DNA from: Pasteurellaceae bacterium
GTDB lineage: Bacteria; Pseudomonadota; Gammaproteobacteria; Enterobacterales; Pasteurellaceae
Reading direction: 5' to 3'
Assembly: GCA_030528525.1 (NCBI GenBank)
Contig: JAUMYT010000004.1
Coordinates: forward strand, 1-64,000
DNA: 64,000 nucleotides
The notes below the pieces were generated by a model. The model worked only from the letters and a program-made list of their open reading frames with translations. It made no database searches and had not been told where the DNA came from. Every line of letters starts with the position of its first letter. The first letter of the stretch is position 1. The position numbers and the translations under genes were made by a program. Positions 45,269 through 55,581 of the stretch are shown here, in pieces.

Positions 45269-48076
45269 TTATGCAAATGCTCGTTTTTCGCCTTCGCCAA
45301 CCACATTCTCCACACAGCGTCCACAAATATGCGGATGATCTGCGTTCGAGCCGATGTCGGTTGCGTAGTGCCAGCAACGTGGGCATTTTTCGCCGTCTGC
45401 ACGTTCCACTTTCACCGCCAAGCCTGCCAATTCGCCTTCGGCAACATCGGCTTCAGACAATGGTTTCACTAGTGCTTGCGATGTGATCAGCACGAAACGC
45501 AATTCGTTGCCGAGCTGTTCTAACAATGGGCGAATTTGGTCGTTAGCGTAAACGGTCACTTTCGCTTCTAACCCTGCACCGATGAGCTTGTCGTTACGGG
45601 CTTGTTCTAACACACGGTTCACTTCCGCACGCACTTTGAGCAGTTGTTGCCAGTAGCTGTCGTCTAATGTTTCGTTGTCACCTAAGCCGAATAAATCGGT
45701 GTAGAACTCTTCGGTAAACACAAATTCCGCACGGTTCTCCACATTCGGTAAGTGTCCCCAGATTTCATCTGCGGTGAAGGATAAAATCGGGGCAATCCAA
45801 CGCACTAAGGCTTCGCTGATATGCCATAAGGCTGTTTGGCAGCTACGGCGAGCCAAGCTGTCCGCTTTGGTGGTGTATTGGCGGTCTTTGATGATGTCAA
45901 GGTAGAACGAGCCCATTTCAATCGAGCAGAAACGCATTAAACGTTGCACCACGGCGTGGAATTGGTAGTTGTCGTAAGCGTTTTTGATCTCATTTTGTGC
46001 CTCTAATGCACAGCTCACCGCCCAGCGGTCAAGGCTGATCATCTCTTCAGGTTTGACTAAGTCACGTTTCGGATCGAAGCCATTTAAGTTCGCCAATAAG
46101 AAACGGGCGGTGTTACGAATACGGCGGTAAGCATCTGCGGCACGTTTTAAAATTTCATCAGATACGGAAATTTCGCCGGTGTAGTCGGTAGAAGCCACCC
46201 ATAAACGTAAAATATCGCCACCAAATTTGTCCATTACTTCTTGCGGAGTCACGATGTTGCCGATAGATTTTGACATCTTGCGACCTTGACCGTCCACGGT
46301 AAAGCCGTGAGTTAAGACTTCTTTGTACGGGGCTTTGTTGTCCGTTGCAGTCGAAAGCATTAACGAGGACATAAACCAGCCACGGTGTTGGTCGGAACCT
46401 TCCAAATACATATCCGCCGCATAGCCGTTAAATTCAGGGCGATCTTTGACCACAGAGTAGTAAGTCGATCCTGAATCGAACCACACATCAAGGGTATCTG
46501 GCACTTTGCGATATTGATCCGCTTCTGCCCCTAACACGTCAGCAATGTCTAAATCCCACCACGCCTGAATACCTTTTTCTTCCACACGTTTTGCCACTTC
46601 TTCAATCAGCTCAACGGTGCGTGGGTGCAGCTCTTCGGTCTCTTTGTGGATAAATAACGCCACAGGCACGCCCCACGTCCGCTGACGAGAGATACACCAG
46701 TCTGGGCGGTTCTCCACCATTTTTTCAATACGTGCTTGACCCCAATCTGGAATCCACCGCACTTTTTTGATTTCGCTTAAGGCTTGAGTGCGTAAGCCTT
46801 CTTTATCCATGCCGATAAACCATTGCGGGGTCGCACGGAAAATGATCGGGGTTTTGTGTCGCCAGCAGTGTGGGTAGCTGTGTTTGATTTTTTCTACTTT
46901 GAGTAACGCACCGACTTCTTGCAATTTCGCCACCACAAGATCGTTAGATTCAAACACGCCTTTGCCCGCAAAGAACGGCACGTCCGCTTTGAATAAACCA
47001 TCGTTGCCGATTAAACCTGCCATTTCAACGCCATTTTTCATTGAAATCACATAGTCGTCTTGACCGTGGTCTGGGGCGGTGTGAACTAAACCTGTACCGC
47101 CGTCTGTAGTCACGTGGTCGCCCAATAAGAATGGCACGCTGAAATCATAGAACGGGTGGTTGAAACGTAAGCCTTCAAGCTCTGCACCTTTCGCTTCGCC
47201 TAGCACGCTGAATTGTTCCAATTTGACCGCTTTTGCCACATCTTCCACTAATTCTTTGGCTAAAATCACGAGTTCATCGCCAAATTGCACTAATTGGTAA
47301 TCTAATTTTTCGTTGATCGCAATCGCACGGTTAGACGGCAATGTCCAAGGCGTGGTTGTCCAAATGACTGCGGAAATTTTTTCATTGGTTTGTACGCCAA
47401 ATTTCGCCGCTACTTCCGCTGGATTTACTGCAGAGAAACGCACATAAATTGACGGAGACACTTTATCCTCATATTCCACTTCCGCTTCTGCGAGAGAAGA
47501 GGCACAGTCCAAACACCAGTGAACTGGTTTTGAACCTTTGTATAAATGCCCGTTTTCCACCGCTTTACCGAAGGCACGAATGATGTTTGCTTCAGTGTGG
47601 TAATTCATTGTTAAATAAGGATTATCCCAATCGCCCAGCACACCTAAACGGATAAAGTCTTTTTTCTGCCCTTCTACTTGTTCGGCGGCATATTTGCGGC
47701 ACTCTTCACGGAATTCGGCTGCGGAAATTTTCTCATTCGGTTTGCCTACAATGCCTTCGACTTTTAATTCAATCGGCAAGCCGTGGCAGTCCCAACCTGG
47801 GATATAAGGCGAATCAAAACCTAATGCAGTTTTGGATTTAATAATAATATCTTTCAGAATTTTATTTACGGCGTGACCAATGTGAATCGAACCATTGGCA
47901 TACGGAGGGCCGTCGTGCAACACGAACGGTTTTTTGCCTTGTGAGGCTTGGCGAATTTTTTGGTAAAGATTTTTATCATACCAATTTTGTAACATTGCGG
48001 GTTCGCGTTTAGCAAGATCACCACGCATCGGGAAGCCTGTTTCAGGCAGGTTAAGAGTGTTTTTGTAGTCTGTCAT
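45269..48076 (-). CDS. ileS: isoleucyl-tRNA synthetase
   Basis: Class I synthetase of 935 residues. Visible are the HIGH signature ([16 protein letters not shown], about 60), the editing domain, the KMSKS signature ([10 protein letters not shown], about 605), and the C-terminal zinc site ([11 protein letters not shown] ... HICGRC). It follows ribF on the same strand; the ribF-ileS order is conserved in gammaproteobacteria. A nested repeat fills the 190-base gap. Confidence 0.98.
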   Translation of the reverse strand: MTDYKNTLNLPETGFPMRGDLAKREPAMLQNWYDKNLYQKIRQASQGKKPFVLHDGPPYANGSIHIGHAVNKILKDIIIKSKTALGFDSPYIPGWDCHGLPIELKVEGIVGKPNEKISAAEFREECRKYAAEQVEGQKKDFIRLGVLGDWDNPYLTMNYHTEANIIRAFGKAVENGHLYKGSKPVHWCLDCASSLAEAEVEYEDKVSPSIYVRFSAVNPAEVAAKFGVQTNEKISAVIWTTTPWTLPSNRAIAINEKLDYQLVQFGDELVILAKELVEDVAKAVKLEQFSVLGEAKGAELEGLRFNHPFYDFSVPFLLGDHVTTDGGTGLVHTAPDHGQDDYVISMKNGVEMAGLIGNDGLFKADVPFFAGKGVFESNDLVVAKLQEVGALLKVEKIKHSYPHCWRHKTPIIFRATPQWFIGMDKEGLRTQALSEIKKVRWIPDWGQARIEKMVENRPDWCISRQRTWGVPVALFIHKETEELHPRTVELIEEVAKRVEEKGIQAWWDLDIADVLGAEADQYRKVPDTLDVWFDSGSTYYSVVKDRPEFNGYAADMYLEGSDQHRGWFMSSLMLSTATDNKAPYKEVLTHGFTVDGQGRKMSKSIGNIVTPQEVMDKFGGDILRLWVASTDYTGEISVSDEILKRAADAYRRIRNTARFLLANLNGFDPKRDLVKPEEMISLDRWAVSCALEAQNEIKNAYDNYQFHAVVQRLMRFCSIEMGSFYLDIIKDRQYTTKADSLARRSCQTALWHISEALVRWIAPILSFTADEIWGHLPNVENRAEFVFTEEFYTDLFGLGDNETLDDSYWQQLLKVRAEVNRVLEQARNDKLIGAGLEAKVTVYANDQIRPLLEQLGNELRFVLITSQALVKPLSEADVAEGELAGLAVKVERADGEKCPRCWHYATDIGSNADHPHICGRCVENVVGEGEKRAFA

Positions 48077-48110
48077 TTTTTGTCTTCCAATATAAAATTA
48101 AAATCTGTAT

Positions 48111-48255
48111 GTAGGGTGGGCATTCTTGCCCACCAATGATCTCAATTCGTAGGATGGGCTTCAGCCCATCGACACATTTCGGATCAAATTGATGGGCTAA
48201 AGCCCATCCTACTATTATTCATTTCACACGTGGTGGGCAGGAATGCCCACCCTAC
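48111..48255. repeat. nested REP-like element: one pair inside another
   Basis: Outer arms at 48111-48134 and 48232-48255 (GTAGGGTGGGCATTCTTGCC and its inverse) and an inner complete pair at 48149-48212 (GTAGGATGGGCTTCAGCCC). All four units are palindromic. It lies between ribF and ileS. Confidence 0.9.
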
Positions 48256-48267
48256 AATACTGTTCGT

Positions 48268-49221
48268 CTAGTTTTCAGCTCTTGCAAAGAAGGTTTTGAC
48301 GGCAATCACATCTTGTTCTATCTGCTGTTTTAATTGCTCGAAGCTGTCAAATTTGGTTTCGGCTCGGATTTTTTGCAGGAAACTGACCGAAATCGCTTGT
48401 CCGTAAATTTTCTCAGCAAAATCAAAAATATGCACTTCTAATAACGGCTTAGTGCCGTTAATCGTTGGGCGGTTGCCGACATTGGCAATGCCGTTAAAAC
48501 GCCCAAATGCGGTCTCCACTTGCACCGCATACACCCCTTGAATCGGCGTGACCAAACGGTTCAGCATAATATTCGCGGTCGGGAAACCAATGGTTCGCCC
48601 CAATTTATTGCCGTGAGCCACTCGCCCAGAAATCGCATAAGGCTTGCCGAGTAAACGTTCGGCAAGGGCAAAATCATCACTTGCCAAGGCTTCACGAATC
48701 AGCGAACTGCTGATTCTCTCTTGTTCTAAGCAATGGCTTTCGCTGTCTTCAATTTCAAAACCAAACTGCTCGCTTGCCTGTTTTAACGTCGCAAAATTGC
48801 CTTGGCGGTTTGCCCCAAAATGGAAATCATCACCCACACTTAAATAGCGAACATTCAGTGTTTTCACCAATAGTTGCTGAATAAACGCGTCAGGCGACAG
48901 GGTGGCAAATGCCTGATTAAACCGCACGCAAAAGACATAATCAATGCCTAATTCCTTTAAGGCGTGGAGCTTATCTCGCAGTCGCATTAGCCGTGCAGGA
49001 GCGGTGAATTTCTCCGATTGCTTGGCGAAAAATTCCCTTGGTTGAGGCTCAAACAACATCACAACGGAGGGCAAATTCAAGGTTGCCGATTTCGCTTTCA
49101 GCCGTGCCAAAATGTGCTGATGCCCTAAATGCACGCCGTCAAAATTGCCAATCGCCAAGACACAGCCTTGAGCAAAGGCTGGGAGCGTGGCAAATGCGGG
49201 GAGATGTCGGATTAACTGCAT
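48268..49221 (-). CDS. ribF: bifunctional riboflavin kinase/FMN adenylyltransferase
   Basis: Phosphorylates riboflavin to FMN and adenylates FMN to FAD. The 317-residue protein has the nucleotidyltransferase site GNFDGVHLGHQHIL at the N-terminus, and the riboflavin kinase domain with GRTIGFPTANIML and a threonine-asparagine pair at about 210. It starts an operon with ileS. Confidence 0.96.
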   Translation of the reverse strand: MQLIRHLPAFATLPAFAQGCVLAIGNFDGVHLGHQHILARLKAKSATLNLPSVVMLFEPQPREFFAKQSEKFTAPARLMRLRDKLHALKELGIDYVFCVRFNQAFATLSPDAFIQQLLVKTLNVRYLSVGDDFHFGANRQGNFATLKQASEQFGFEIEDSESHCLEQERISSSLIREALASDDFALAERLLGKPYAISGRVAHGNKLGRTIGFPTANIMLNRLVTPIQGVYAVQVETAFGRFNGIANVGNRPTINGTKPLLEVHIFDFAEKIYGQAISVSFLQKIRAETKFDSFEQLKQQIEQDVIAVKTFFARAEN

Positions 49222-49349
49222 TGATCAAGTTCTGTTAAAAAAATAGTTGCTGATTATACGGTTAAAGGCAAAAAATAGAAAGAAAAGGCAGGTGGAATTT
49301 TTGTTTAGTTCACAATTATCTGAACTCGCTAAATCAGGAATATCTCCCC

Positions 49350-49386
49350 TGCAAGGGGGAGAGAAACACAGAGTTTTTGCAAAATT
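49350..49386 (+). repeat. uptake-signal-like repeat, variant A
   Basis: TGCAAGGGGGAGAGAAACACA, GAG, TTTTTGCAAAATT. It overlaps the last codons of bioB (stop at 49385) by one or two bases. Confidence 0.8.
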
Positions 49387-50389
49387 AGGCACTGTGGTAG
49401 GTAAGAGGATAGAGATCGAGTTTTGCCATCAGTTGCTGATCGTGATCTTCTTCGGGGTTTTCAGTGGTGAGCAATTTATCGCCGTAGAAAATCGAGTTTG
49501 CCCCCGCCATAAAGCAGAGGGCTTGCATGGCTTCAGGCATTTCGCCTCGCCCTGCGGAAAGTCGCACATAGCTGTTTGGCATCGTGATTCGAGCCACGGC
49601 AATGGTGCGGACAAATTCCGTCCAGTCTAAATCTTCTGCCTCTGCTAGCGGAGTACCTTCTACTTTAACGAGTTGGTTAATCGGCACGCTTTCAGGCTGT
49701 GGATCGAGATTGGCAAGACTGGCGATGAGTCCCGCTCGTTCTGAGCGAGTTTCATTCATTCCCACAATGCCCCCACAACAGACTTTCAGCCCCGCATTTC
49801 GCACTTTGCCGAGGGTATCCATTCGGTCATCGTGGCTACGAGTGTGAATGATTTTGTTGTAGCGTTCTGGATCGGTGTCTAAATTGTGGTTGTAGTAATC
49901 CAAACCAGCCTCTTTCAGATCTTCTGCCATTCCTTCTTCCAACATTCCGAAGGTGCCACAGGTTTCCAAGCCGAGATCTTTAACCGCAGAAATAATTTTG
50001 GTCACGGTTTCAATGTCTTTTGGTTTCGGGCCTCGCCACGCCGCTCCCATACAGAAACGGCTTGCCCCACGAGATTTGGCAATGCGTGCTTTATCGAGAA
50101 TTTCTTCCACATCCAACATTGTTTGACGCTCTAAACCCGTGTCATAACGAGCTGATTGTGGGCAATATTCGCAATCTTCAGGACAGCCGCCAGTTTTAAT
50201 TGAAAGTAGCGTAGAAAGCTGAATTTCTTGCGGGTTGAAATGTTCACGATGCACTTGAGCGGCTTTGAATACCAACTCCATAAACGGCATTTCAAACAGC
50301 TCTTCAACTTGGCATTTTCGCCAATATTGTGCGGTTGGGTGTGGCGTCAGCTCGCTTTTGGCTTTCAAACGTAGGTTAAATGTGGTCAT
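49385..50389 (-). CDS. bioB: biotin synthase
   Basis: Radical SAM enzyme of 334 residues that inserts sulfur into dethiobiotin. The cluster motif [13 protein letters not shown] (C-x3-C-x2-C) is at about residue 52, and YNHNLDT and the ligand arginine region are present. It lacks other bio genes nearby. A ribosome binding site AAGGAGAT precedes the ATG. Confidence 0.97.
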   Translation of the reverse strand: MTTFNLRLKAKSELTPHPTAQYWRKCQVEELFEMPFMELVFKAAQVHREHFNPQEIQLSTLLSIKTGGCPEDCEYCPQSARYDTGLERQTMLDVEEILDKARIAKSRGASRFCMGAAWRGPKPKDIETVTKIISAVKDLGLETCGTFGMLEEGMAEDLKEAGLDYYNHNLDTDPERYNKIIHTRSHDDRMDTLGKVRNAGLKVCCGGIVGMNETRSERAGLIASLANLDPQPESVPINQLVKVEGTPLAEAEDLDWTEFVRTIAVARITMPNSYVRLSAGRGEMPEAMQALCFMAGANSIFYGDKLLTTENPEEDHDQQLMAKLDLYPLTYHSA

Positions 50390-50429
50390 TGTATCTCCTT
50401 AAAATGTTCCCTGACTCCTTTTTGAGCAA

Positions 50430-50453
50430 AAATCCCCCTTGAAAGGGGGATAG
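50430..50453. repeat. small palindrome between rluB and bioB
   Basis: AATCCCCCTTGAAAGGGGGAT, a short stem-loop with a T-rich side on the minus strand; candidate terminator for rluB. Confidence 0.6.
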
Positions 50454-50460
50454 GGAATTT

Positions 50461-51441
50461 TTAGATTTTACGATATTTCGTATGCTGTTTCACGGCTTTA
50501 CGGATTTGTCGGGTACTGGTACGACGACGGTTTTTGGTCACTTCCACTTTGGTTTCTGCCTCCGCAGGCAAGCCGACCAATTCACGCAGGTAATTAACTT
50601 GCTCCAAGCCCATCTCTTCCCAACCGCCACGTGGCAAACTTTTTTCCAGTTTGATGTTGCCGTAGCGAATGCGAATCAGACGGCTGACTTGAATGCCTTG
50701 CGATTCCCACAAACGGCGAACTTCACGGTTACGCCCTTCGGTTAAAGTGACATCAAACCATTGGTTCAGCCCTGTGCCGCCGACCACTTTGATCTGTTTG
50801 AAATTGGCAGGGCCATCTTCTAACTGCACGCCTTTGCGTAAGCGTTGTAGCATCGCTTCGTCCACTTCGCCGAATACACGCACGGAATATTCACGCTCCA
50901 CTTCACGGCTTGGGTGCATTAAACGGTTCGCTAATTCGCCATCGGTGGTAAAGAGCAACAAGCCCGAAGTATTGATGTCCAACCGCCCCACGGCAATCCA
51001 TCTCGCCCCTGTTAAACGTGGTAAGCGGTCAAAAACGGTGGCACGCCCTTCAGGATCGGAGCGGGTGCAGAGTTCGCCTTCGGGTTTGTAATACATCAAC
51101 ACACGGCAGATCTCTTTTTGTGCGGGGATCAAGCTGATTAAATGCCCGTCAATACGGATTTTGGTGCTAGAGCTGACCTGTACACGGTCGCCCAAGGTGG
51201 CGATTTTGCCGTCCACGCTCACACGCCCTTCGACAATAATGCCTTCAATTTCACGGCGAGAGCCTTGCCCTGCACGGGCCAAAATTTTCTGCAATTTCTC
51301 GCCGACGATTTTGTCGATTTTGACGCTGTCAGTCGTCTCTTGAGTTTTACTGGCAGAGCGAACTTTGGGTGCGGATTTATTTTGCAGATTTTTAGCAAGA
51401 TCTGACCCCTTGCGTGGGGCTGGTTTACGAAATGTGTTCAT
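50461..51441 (-). CDS. rluB: 23S rRNA pseudouridine(2605) synthase RluB
   Basis: Modifies 23S rRNA. The protein of 326 residues has an S4 RNA-binding domain ([23 protein letters not shown]), the pseudouridine synthase core with the catalytic aspartate in [22 protein letters not shown], and a basic tail ([20 protein letters not shown]). The N-terminal extension of about 40 residues, before the S4 domain, contains a dispersed repeat copy (51379-51414) read as [14 protein letters not shown]. Co-directional with yciO. Confidence 0.95.
   Translation of the reverse strand: MNTFRKPAPRKGSDLAKNLQNKSAPKVRSASKTQETTDSVKIDKIVGEKLQKILARAGQGSRREIEGIIVEGRVSVDGKIATLGDRVQVSSSTKIRIDGHLISLIPAQKEICRVLMYYKPEGELCTRSDPEGRATVFDRLPRLTGARWIAVGRLDINTSGLLLFTTDGELANRLMHPSREVEREYSVRVFGEVDEAMLQRLRKGVQLEDGPANFKQIKVVGGTGLNQWFDVTLTEGRNREVRRLWESQGIQVSRLIRIRYGNIKLEKSLPRGGWEEMGLEQVNYLRELVGLPAEAETKVEVTKNRRRTSTRQIRKAVKQHTKYRKI
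51379..51414 (-). repeat. uptake-signal-like repeat inside rluB, variant B
   Basis: Minus-strand reading GCAAGGGGTCAGATCTTGCT, then AAAAATCTGCAAAAT. In frame as [12 protein letters not shown]. Confidence 0.8.
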
Positions 51442-51478
51442 TTAAGTTCCTTTGTCGCTTTCACAAGCGTCTATCAAT

Positions 51479-51542
51479 GTAGGATGGGCTTTAGCCCATC
51501 ATTATATGCTTAGATTTTTTGATGGGCTAAAGCCCATCCTAC
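51479..51542. repeat. REP-like inverted pair, GTAGGATGGGC type
   Basis: GTAGGATGGGCTTTAGCCC, about 20-base spacer, GGGCTAAAGCCCATCCTAC. It lies between yciO and rluB. Confidence 0.9.
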
Positions 51543-51551
51543 TTTTCTCAT

Positions 51552-52169
51552 TTAACCAAACGGCATTGGATCGCCCGATCCGACCCGAATGATTTCAGGG
51601 CTGTCTTGGGTTAAATCAATCACGGTGGTTGGCGATTGCCCTAAATAGCCGCCGTGGATAATTAAATCGACCTGATGCTCTAGCACATCACGAATGGCAT
51701 CAGGATCGGATTGCGTAATCTCTTCATTCGGCAGCATCAGCGAACAAGAGAGAATCGGCTCGCCAAGTGCGGCAATCAATGCCAACGCAATCGCATTGTC
51801 TGGCACGCGAATGCCGATAGTTTTGCGTTTGGTCAGTAATCGGCGTGGCACGTCTTTGGTGGCGGGCAGAATGAAGGTGTACGGATTTGGCACGTTATTT
51901 TTGATCAAGCGGTAAGATTGGTTCGTGACCAACGCATAGGTTGAGAGTTCGGACAAATCGCTACACACCAAAGTAAAGTTATGATTTTCCGGCAAACGGC
52001 GAATCGCCACAATGCGATCCATTGCTTGCTTCTCGCCCAAACCACAACCGAGTGCATAGCCCGAATCAGTGGGGTAAACAATCACACCGCCTTTTTTGAT
52101 AATTTCCACCGCTTGATTGATTAAGCGAGCTTGTGGATTATCGGGATGAATGTAGAAAAATTGACTCAT
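51552..52169 (-). CDS. yciO: YciO/Sua5/YrdC family protein
   Basis: L-threonylcarbamoyladenylate synthase-like protein of 205 residues. Marks are KKGGVIVYPTDSGYALGC and KRKTIGIRVPDN. YciO is the paralogue of TsaC (YrdC), which makes the t6A precursor, but its own role is unclear. It is followed by rluB; in E. coli the two genes are also near each other. Confidence 0.92.
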   Translation of the reverse strand: MSQFFYIHPDNPQARLINQAVEIIKKGGVIVYPTDSGYALGCGLGEKQAMDRIVAIRRLPENHNFTLVCSDLSELSTYALVTNQSYRLIKNNVPNPYTFILPATKDVPRRLLTKRKTIGIRVPDNAIALALIAALGEPILSCSLMLPNEEITQSDPDAIRDVLEHQVDLIIHGGYLGQSPTTVIDLTQDSPEIIRVGSGDPMPFG

Positions 52170-52223
52170 CTTCTGCCTTGCTACCTTGCCAAAAATGGGG
52201 CGATTATACGCTGTTTTTCGGTG

Positions 52224-52260
52224 ACAAGGGGGGGATTATTTTGACTTTTTTGCAAAAATA
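52224..52260 (+). repeat. uptake-signal-like repeat, variant A
   Basis: ACAAGGGGGGGATTATTTTG, then ACTTTTTTGCAAAAATA. It lies between the yciO start and the mutT stop. Confidence 0.75.
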
Positions 52261-52272
52261 TTCGACTGAGTA

Positions 52273-52692
52273 TTATCCTAATGAGGAGTCGCACGCAACT
52301 TCTTCCTTGAGTTTGTCAATTAACAGTTTATTTGCTGGGGGGAATTGTCCTTCTTCCAGTTCTCTTTGTTCTAACCAAAATCCTTCTTGTCCTTCTCGCC
52401 CAAAGGGTTCGCCCACCCATTCTTCAACCAAATAAAAGAAAAATTCAATGGTTTTGGTTGGGTAGTCAAAACAAAAGTGTTCATAAGGAAAAGCACTTAG
52501 CACGTGAATGCCTATCTCTTCTTCCAGTTCACGTACCAGTGCTTGTTCGGGTGTTTCACCTTCGGCAACTTTGCCGCCGGGGAATTCTAAAGATTGAGCA
52601 AAATCTTGCCCTTCAAGGCGTTGGGTGAGATAAATTTGTTTGAATTCGTTGCGGATGATGCCAGCCGCAACCTGTATCTTGGGCTTATCCAT
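52273..52692 (-). CDS. mutT: 8-oxo-dGTP pyrophosphatase MutT
   Basis: Removes oxidised dGTP from the nucleotide pool. The 139-residue protein has the complete Nudix box (GGKVAEGETPEQALVRELEEEIGI, in two parts GGKVAEGETPEQ and RELEEEIGI) and the start KPKIQVAAGIIRNEF. It follows secA on the same strand, as in E. coli, but a repeat hairpin lies between them. It works with MutY, encoded at 11.6 kb, in the same GO repair system. Confidence 0.95.
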   Translation of the reverse strand: MDKPKIQVAAGIIRNEFKQIYLTQRLEGQDFAQSLEFPGGKVAEGETPEQALVRELEEEIGIHVLSAFPYEHFCFDYPTKTIEFFFYLVEEWVGEPFGREGQEGFWLEQRELEEGQFPPANKLLIDKLKEEVACDSSLG

Positions 52693-52721
52693 TGTTGGCT
52701 CCTAAAATGAAAAAGGCGTAC

Positions 52722-52765
52722 ACAAGGGGGATTTTGCACTTTCTAGCCAAATCTCACCCCCTTGT
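52722..52765. repeat. head-to-head uptake-signal-like pair, probable secA terminator
   Basis: ACAAGGGGG at the left and CCCCCTTGT at the right, 26 bases apart, with TTTTGCA and AGCCAAATCTCA in between. On the minus strand the stem is followed by CCTTTTTCATTTT. Confidence 0.8.
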
Positions 52766-52774
52766 TACTCGGTG

Positions 52775-55480
52775 CTAGGCGTATTTCGCCTTGCTGCCGT
52801 GGCAATGTTTGTATTTTTTACCTGATCCACACGGGCAAGGCTCATTGCGTCCGATTTTCAGGTTGGCATACTCATCATCGCCTTGTGCTTTGCCTGCCGT
52901 TTGCCCTTCTTCGTGGTAGTGTGAAGATTCTTGTTCTGCTGCGGCTAAACGTTCACGTTCGGCTTGGGCGATTTCTTCTTGGCTACGTACTTGGATTCGG
53001 CTCAAAATGCTGATGACGTTTGATTTCAAGTTATCCAACATCGCCGTGAACATTTCAAACGACTCTTTTTTGTACTCTTGCTTCGGATCTTTTTGAGCGT
53101 AACCCCGCAAGTGAATGCCTTTACGCAGGTAATCCATCGCAGAAAGATGCTCTTTCCAGAGTTCATCAAGGTTTTGCAACATCACGCCTTTTTCAAAGCT
53201 ACGCATAATTTCGGTGCCAACCATTGCTTCTTTTTGCTGATATTGCTCTTTGGCGAGGTTGATCACACGCTCACGCAGGCGATCTTCGTCCAGATCTTTC
53301 TCTTCATCGAGCCATTTGACTAATGGCAATTCCATTCCAAACTCTTGGGCTAAACGAGTTTCAAGGGCTGGAACGTCCCACATCTCTTCGATGGATTGTG
53401 GTGGAATATATTGGTCGATCACCGCATTGAAAACATCCGCACGAATGGTATCGATCATTGACGAAATGTCGTCCGTTTCGAGCAAGTAGTTACGTTGCTC
53501 ATAAATTGCTTTACGCTGTTCATTCGCCACATCATCGTATTGCAACAACTGTTTACGACCGTCAAAGTTGTGGGCTTCCACTTTCGCTTGAGCCGAGGCA
53601 ATCACTTTCGTCAGCAATTTCGATTCCATCGCTTCGCCTTCTTCGGTGAAGGCTTTTCGCATCATATTGAGCTTGCCTTCGTTCAGGTAAATTCGCATTA
53701 ACGCATCATCAAGAGAGAGATAGAAGCGAGAAGAACCAGGGTCACCTTGACGACCTGAACGACCACGCAACTGGTTGTCGATACGGCGAGATTCGTGGCG
53801 TTCGGTGCCGATAATGTGCAAGCCGCCTGCTTTCATCACGATGTCGTGCAGTTTTTCCCATTCGGCTTTGATTTCAGCGATTTGCTCGTCCGTTGGATTC
53901 TCCAATTTCGCCACTTTCGCCTTCCAGTTACCACCCAGTACGATGTCCGTCCCACGTCCTGCCATATTGGTCGCAATGGTTACCGCCCCTGGGTAGCCTG
54001 CGTCCGCCACGATTTCCGCTTCTTGGGCATGGAATTTTGCATTTAATACTTTGTGCGGAATGCCTGCTTTGGTTAAGGCATCGGACAACACTTCCGATTT
54101 TTCAATCGAAATTGTGCCGACCAACACAGGTTGTTGGCGAGCGATACAGTCTTGAATGTCTTTGATGACCGCTTGGAATTTTTCGGACTCGCTCTTGAAC
54201 ATTAAATCGGTTTTATCATCACGGATCATTGGGCGGTTGGTTGGGATGACGACCGTATCCAAGCCATAAATTTGTTGGAATTCAAAGGCTTCGGTGTCGG
54301 CGGTTCCTGTCATCCCTGCCAATTTTTCGTATAAACGGAAGTAGTTTTGGTAAGTGATCGAGGCAACGGTTTGGTTTTCGCCTTGAATGTTTACACCTTC
54401 TTTGGCTTCGATCGCTTGGTGTAAGCCGTCTGACCAACGGCGACCTGCCATTGTCCGCCCTGTGTGTTCGTCAATGATCACAATTTCGCCATCTTTGACG
54501 ATGTAATCCACGTTCACTTCAAATAATTTGTGGGCACGCAATGCCGCATAAACGTGGTGCAACAAGCTAATGCGAGCGGGGTGGTAAAGGCTTTCGCCTT
54601 CGTGCATCAAGCCCATTTTGGTTAAAATTTCTTCGACTTTAACCTGACCACGCTCGGTTAAGTGAGCCTGTTTGCTTTTCAGATCGAGGGTGTAATCGCC
54701 ATCGCCCGTGTATTCTTCGCTATCTTCTTTGTCTTGGGCGATCAAATGCGGGATCACTTTATCAATCGCTTGATAAATGCTGGTCGCATCTTCCGCCGGC
54801 CCTGAAATAATCAACGGCGTACGGGCTTCGTCAATCAAAATCGAGTCCACTTCATCGACCAACGCATAGTGCAACGGACGTTGGAAACGTTCTTCTTTAC
54901 TGTGTGCCAAATTATCACGCAAGTAGTCAAAACCGAGTTCGCTGTTGGTCGCATAAGTGATGTCGGCGTGATAAGCCGCACGTTTTTCATCGTGGGATAA
55001 ACCAGGGATATTGACCGCCACGCTCATTCCCAAAAATTCAAATAAAGGGCGGTTAGTTTCCGCATCACGGCGAGCTAAGTAATCATTCACAGTAACAACG
55101 TGCACACCTTTGCCTGTCAACGCATTCAAATAGCAAGGCAAGGTGGCAGTTAAGGTTTTCCCTTCGCCCGTTCTCATTTCAGCAATGTTGCGGTTCGTCA
55201 GCACCATACCGCCGATCATCTGCACATCAAAATGCCGCATTCCCAACACCCGTTTACTCGCTTCACGCACCGTAGCAAAAGCTTCGTGCAACAAGCTATC
55301 AAGGCTTTCGCCGTTGGCTAAACGCTGTTTAAATTCGTCCGTTTTGGCTTTTAATTCATCATCGGTCAGTTTTTCAAATTCAGGCTCTAATCGGTTGATT
55401 TGCACCACACGTTTATTTAAACGGCGTAAAGTACGGTCGTTGCTTGAGCCAAAAATGGCAGTCATTAGTTTACTAATCAT
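52775..55480 (-). CDS. secA: preprotein translocase ATPase SecA
   Basis: Motor that drives export through SecYEG. The protein of 901 residues has the Walker A motif [11 protein letters not shown] (about 103), the [14 protein letters not shown] region, and the C-terminal zinc-binding linker [14 protein letters not shown]. The ribosome binding site AAAGGA lies just upstream of the ATG at 55480 and just downstream of a large REP hairpin. secM, 101 bases upstream, probably controls it. Confidence 0.98.
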   Translation of the reverse strand: MISKLMTAIFGSSNDRTLRRLNKRVVQINRLEPEFEKLTDDELKAKTDEFKQRLANGESLDSLLHEAFATVREASKRVLGMRHFDVQMIGGMVLTNRNIAEMRTGEGKTLTATLPCYLNALTGKGVHVVTVNDYLARRDAETNRPLFEFLGMSVAVNIPGLSHDEKRAAYHADITYATNSELGFDYLRDNLAHSKEERFQRPLHYALVDEVDSILIDEARTPLIISGPAEDATSIYQAIDKVIPHLIAQDKEDSEEYTGDGDYTLDLKSKQAHLTERGQVKVEEILTKMGLMHEGESLYHPARISLLHHVYAALRAHKLFEVNVDYIVKDGEIVIIDEHTGRTMAGRRWSDGLHQAIEAKEGVNIQGENQTVASITYQNYFRLYEKLAGMTGTADTEAFEFQQIYGLDTVVIPTNRPMIRDDKTDLMFKSESEKFQAVIKDIQDCIARQQPVLVGTISIEKSEVLSDALTKAGIPHKVLNAKFHAQEAEIVADAGYPGAVTIATNMAGRGTDIVLGGNWKAKVAKLENPTDEQIAEIKAEWEKLHDIVMKAGGLHIIGTERHESRRIDNQLRGRSGRQGDPGSSRFYLSLDDALMRIYLNEGKLNMMRKAFTEEGEAMESKLLTKVIASAQAKVEAHNFDGRKQLLQYDDVANEQRKAIYEQRNYLLETDDISSMIDTIRADVFNAVIDQYIPPQSIEEMWDVPALETRLAQEFGMELPLVKWLDEEKDLDEDRLRERVINLAKEQYQQKEAMVGTEIMRSFEKGVMLQNLDELWKEHLSAMDYLRKGIHLRGYAQKDPKQEYKKESFEMFTAMLDNLKSNVISILSRIQVRSQEEIAQAERERLAAAEQESSHYHEEGQTAGKAQGDDEYANLKIGRNEPCPCGSGKKYKHCHGSKAKYA

Positions 55481-55498
55481 AAAAATCCTTTAAATTCA

Positions 55499-55562
55499 GT
55501 AGGATGGGCTTTAGCCCATCACAATAAATCAATTCAAATTGATGGGCTAAAGCCCATCCTAC
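55499..55562. repeat. REP-like inverted pair between secM and secA
   Basis: GTAGGATGGGCTTTAGCCC and its inverse, with a 20-base loop. On the minus strand it ends four bases before the secA ribosome binding region. Confidence 0.9.
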
Positions 55563-55581
55563 AAGCGTTATACGAAGAATT

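Noticed and set aside
46756..46764. ACCGCACTT in ileS as evidence for Haemophilus-type uptake signals
   Set aside because: A single 9-mer in 64 kb is near chance expectation.
43771..48076. lspA/ispH following ileS
   Set aside because: No signal peptidase II sequence is present; pssA follows instead, so the usual ileS-lspA order is not conserved here.
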